Positions 61,944-64,000 of a DNA stretch of 64,000 nucleotides are shown here, in pieces. Under the pieces are notes generated by a model that saw nothing but the letters and a program-made list of their open reading frames with translations, searched no databases and was not told the DNA's origin. How positions within the stretch are numbered: position 1 is the stretch's first letter; the number at the start of each line of letters is the position of its first letter. The position numbers and the translations under genes are program-made. Source of the stretch: Chlorobaculum parvum NCIB 8327 (GTDB taxonomy: Bacteria > Bacteroidota > Chlorobiia > Chlorobiales > Chlorobiaceae); NCBI RefSeq assembly GCF_000020505.1, contig NC_011027.1, positions 232,001-296,000 on the forward strand, in the 5' to 3' direction.

Positions 61944-62324
61944 TTACCTCTTTTCAATGCGATGCTCGGCTTCAGCGTAATCGCACAGGCCGCCAAGTGG
62001 CACCGACCGCTTCCGCACCTTCACGGTCACGCTCTCCAGCACGGTCAACTCTTCGATCAGCCTTATGGCCGTCCGGTATGCCAGGGTTTCGATCAGTGCC
62101 GCCGGCTCTTCTGCCACCATCACCTGCTCGATAATCGAATAGGCGCGCTGGTAATTGACCGTCTTGCCGAGATCGTCGGTTTCAGCGGCCGGTACGCTGT
62201 CGAAACAGAGTTCGACATCCACTTCATAGCGTCCGCCGAGGCGCCGTTCCTCCTTGTGAACGCCGTGCCGGGCGTAGAAAACGGCATTGACAAGCCGGAT
62301 GCTGGAGCGGTGATGAAGCGGCAT
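61944..62324 (-). CDS. folB: Dihydroneopterin aldolase
   Basis: A 126-residue FolB. The motif FYARHGVHKEERRLGGRYEVD, with its conserved His and Glu, and IETLAYRTAIRLIEE are typical, as is the final KRSVPLGGLCDY. It cleaves dihydroneopterin to hydroxymethyl-dihydropterin, the substrate of FolK. The start at ATG 62324 fits the family. It diverges from nadC across a 198-base gap in which I see no other feature. Confidence 0.92.
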   Translation of the reverse strand: MPLHHRSSIRLVNAVFYARHGVHKEERRLGGRYEVDVELCFDSVPAAETDDLGKTVNYQRAYSIIEQVMVAEEPAALIETLAYRTAIRLIEELTVLESVTVKVRKRSVPLGGLCDYAEAEHRIEKR

Positions 62325-62522
62325 GGTCTGAATCGCTATTGATTGGAATGTTGCAGGAATGTAACCTATTCACGGCAGCCTTGCAACGATGGGTGATGCG
62401 GCTTGGAGAAACGCCGCGGATCGGTGCTGAATACCAAAAAAACTGTTACCTTCTTTATCGACTCAATCCCGGTCGCCAAACAGGCGTCTTTTTTTCGCTA
62501 ACCCCTCACTGACAGAGCAGTC

Positions 62523-63416
62523 ATGGCAGACAAAAGAACCAATCATGCTTTCAGGGAATTTTTCGAGACCTGCCGCTTAAAGGCTATGCAGCTTGCGCTC
62601 GATGAAGACCGTTACCAGGGCGATATCACCACCCAGGCGACCGTCGACGAGAGCCAGACCGGGATCGGCCGCATCGAAGCCAAAGCCGAGGGCATCATCG
62701 CCGGTATCGAGGTTGTCAAGCAGGTGTTCCAGTCGACCGATCCTGAGCTTGAGTTCACGGCGCATGTCCAGGACGGGAAGCGGGTCTATCCGGGTGAGCA
62801 TATTCTCGAAGTGAGAGGGCGTATCGCTTCCATTCTGTTTGGTGAGCGCACGGCGCTGAATTTCATGCAGCGCATGTCCGGCATCGCGACGCGCACGAAC
62901 ATGTATGTCGAGCGGGTCAGCCACACCAACGCGGCGATTCTCGACACCCGCAAAACTGCGCCGGGTCTGCGCTACTACGACAAGGACGCCGTGCGCATCG
63001 GTGGTGGCACCAACCACCGGTTCGGGCTGTTCGACATGATTCTGATCAAGGACAACCATATCGATGCCGCCGGCAGCGTCGATGAGGCGATCAACCGGGC
63101 CAAAGCATACTGCAAGGAGCACGGGGTGAACGTCAAGATCGAGACCGAGGTGCGGAGCATTTCCGAGCTGGTGAGGGCCTGCACCTGCCGACCGGATATC
63201 ATTCTGCTCGACAACTTCATGGTCGATGATCTGGCGGAAGCCGTGCGCTGGGTGAAAGCCAATGGCTATGGCGACATCCGGCTCGAAGCCTCAGGCAACA
63301 TTAATCTGCACAACGTCGCGGAGATCGCGCTGACCGGCGTCGATTACATCTCCATCGGCGAGCTGACGCACAGCGTCAAGGCGCTCGACCTCTCCATGAA
63401 AATCGAACGTACCTGA
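62523..63416 (+). CDS. nadC: Nicotinate-nucleotide pyrophosphorylase (carboxylating)
   Basis: A 297-residue quinolinate phosphoribosyltransferase. Conserved segments are LDEDRYQGDITTQATV, the catalytic DTRKTAPGLR, GGGTNHRFGLFDMILIKDNH and IRLEASGNINLHNV. It converts quinolinate and PRPP to nicotinate mononucleotide in NAD synthesis. The ATG at 62523 follows an AGAGCAG stretch, a weak ribosome site. acpS starts 9 bases after its stop and is probably co-transcribed. Confidence 0.95.
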   Translation: MADKRTNHAFREFFETCRLKAMQLALDEDRYQGDITTQATVDESQTGIGRIEAKAEGIIAGIEVVKQVFQSTDPELEFTAHVQDGKRVYPGEHILEVRGRIASILFGERTALNFMQRMSGIATRTNMYVERVSHTNAAILDTRKTAPGLRYYDKDAVRIGGGTNHRFGLFDMILIKDNHIDAAGSVDEAINRAKAYCKEHGVNVKIETEVRSISELVRACTCRPDIILLDNFMVDDLAEAVRWVKANGYGDIRLEASGNINLHNVAEIALTGVDYISIGELTHSVKALDLSMKIERT

Positions 63417-63425
63417 CGATTCTGC

Positions 63426-63779
63426 ATGGAAATCGGGGTTGACATCGTTGAAATCGCCCGCATCCGGGCCGTGTACGAACGCTCCGGCAAGGCTTTCATG
63501 AACAAGGTGCTGACCGCTGCCGAAATCGAGCAGTGCCTTGCCAAGCCCGATCCCGCAGTAAGCCTTGCAGGACGCTTTGCCGCCAAGGAGGCGATTTCCA
63601 AAGCGCTCGGCTCCGGCATCGGTCATAAGCTTGGCTGGCATTCCATCGAAGTGCTGAACAACGAAGCGGGCAAGCCCGAGGTGACGCTTCATGCCCCGCA
63701 CCTTTCCTACCGGGTCAGCATCTCCATCTCCCACGACCGCCACTCCGCCGTGGCGATGGCGCTCGTGCAGCCGCTCTGA
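63426..63779 (+). CDS. acpS: Holo-ACP synthase
   Basis: A 117-residue AcpS-type phosphopantetheinyl transferase. The Mg-binding Asp6 is in GVDIVEIARI, and FAAKEAISKALG carries the catalytic Glu and Lys. The ending SISHDRHSAVAMAL is typical. It attaches 4'-phosphopantetheine from CoA to acyl carrier protein, which is needed for fatty acid and lipid A synthesis. The length is normal for the trimeric bacterial type. It lies at the end of the nadC unit before the terminator at 63799-63834. Confidence 0.94.
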   Translation: MEIGVDIVEIARIRAVYERSGKAFMNKVLTAAEIEQCLAKPDPAVSLAGRFAAKEAISKALGSGIGHKLGWHSIEVLNNEAGKPEVTLHAPHLSYRVSISISHDRHSAVAMALVQPL

Positions 63780-63798
63780 ATCCGGGTTACAGAGACAT

Positions 63799-63834
63799 AA
63801 AAAAAGGGCTCATCGTTGTCGATGAGCCCTTTTT
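63799..63834. terminator. Bidirectional terminator
   Basis: AAAAAGGGCTCATCG (63801-63815) and CGATGAGCCCTTTTT form a long perfect stem around TTGT. It serves acpS and, on the minus strand, the partial gene at the right edge. Confidence 0.93.
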
Positions 63835-63874
63835 GCAATAGCTGCGGACGAACCGCGTATCGGGTCGAGTCCGA

Positions 63875-64000
63875 TTAGCCCTGATGCTCCGGAATCGGCG
63901 TGGCCTCTTTGGTGATGGTCACCTTCGATTTGATCACGTCGTAGATTTTCTCTTTCAGGATCGTATCGATGATGTAGTCCTTGAACTCGGTGGACATGTA
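63875..64000 (-). CDS. tig: C-terminus of a probable trigger factor
   Basis: A minus-strand frame enters from the right edge and stops with TAA at 63877-63875, giving 41 residues. The sequence contains a helix [20 protein letters not shown] followed by [14 protein letters not shown], which resembles the last helix and tail of the trigger factor C-terminal chaperone domain (helix, then a short beta-like end and a polar tail). With so little sequence the identification is tentative. The terminator at 63799-63834 follows it. Confidence 0.5.
   Translation of the reverse strand, partial: YMSTEFKDYIIDTILKEKIYDVIKSKVTITKEATPIPEHQG

Noticed and set aside
1-64000. CRISPR arrays, rRNA, prophage or insertion sequences
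   Set aside because: No regularly spaced identical repeats, rRNA segments, integrase, transposase or phage structural genes were seen.

Overview
The window reads as a piece of a green sulfur bacterium (Chlorobiaceae) chromosome, most likely Chlorobaculum (C. tepidum or a close relative). The diagnostic genes are the chlorosome proteins CsmA and CsmC, bacteriochlorophyll c synthase BchK, two tandem large Mg-chelatase subunits (BchH and BchS), BchM, the anaerobic cyclase BchE, BchJ and a CruC-type carotenoid glycosyltransferase. The gene order agrees with what I remember of the C. tepidum TLS chromosome running from bchJ down past csmCA; I could not check this against a database.

Layout. 0-2.6 kb: end of an unrecognised gene, bchJ, and an Ig-like lipoprotein. 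2.7-13.2 kb: a long plus-strand run with glgA, gmhB, hemW, a DUF2723 glycosyltransferase-like membrane protein, lpxA, a ROK kinase, comF, rsmE and an AI-2E family membrane protein. 13.2-18.1 kb: ndk, a PrxQ-type peroxiredoxin, a CBS/CNNM membrane protein, and a TPR lipoprotein ending in what looks like a gutted CHAT domain. 18.4-22.4 kb: a short RodZ-like protein, nifS-nifU, miaB. 22.6-27.5 kb: bchK, a polyprenol/phytol-kinase-like protein, lpxH, hisG, cruC. 27.5-35.8 kb: a WD40 protein, a HAD hydrolase, arfB, an M23 peptidase, DUF4438, HIT, Hsp20, cfa, an aldo/keto reductase. 35.9-49.8 kb (minus strand): bchE, bchM, bchH, a small orphan gene, bchS, a TonB-dependent receptor. 50.1-52.6 kb: a divergent pair, a serine-palmitoyltransferase-like enzyme and an NAD-dependent epimerase/reductase. 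52.7-55.2 kb: holA, ssb, pyrK. 55.4-61.3 kb: ArsA/Get3-like ATPase, csmC, csmA, a large acidic protein, and a second ArsA/Get3-like ATPase. 61.4-64 kb: folK, folB, nadC, acpS and the end of a probable trigger factor gene.

How the genes work together. bchH, bchM and bchE are consecutive on the minus strand and catalyse consecutive steps (Mg insertion, methylation, ring-E cyclisation). bchS has its own terminator and probably its own promoter. bchK attaches the farnesyl tail, and the kinase-like gene just downstream is a candidate for prenyl phosphate supply. cruC decorates chlorobactene. csmA and csmC make the baseplate and envelope of the organelle that stores these pigments. lpxA, lpxH and gmhB belong to lipopolysaccharide synthesis.

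The best candidate for an undescribed system is 55.4-61.3 kb. There, two Get3/ArsA-family ATPases, both with an HSP20-like C-terminal domain and almost no cysteine, bracket csmC, csmA and a long acidic repeat protein. I propose a delivery or assembly system for chlorosome envelope proteins. A structured, attenuator-like leader in front of bchH and a possible sphingolipid gene pair at 50.1-52.6 kb are the next most interesting items.
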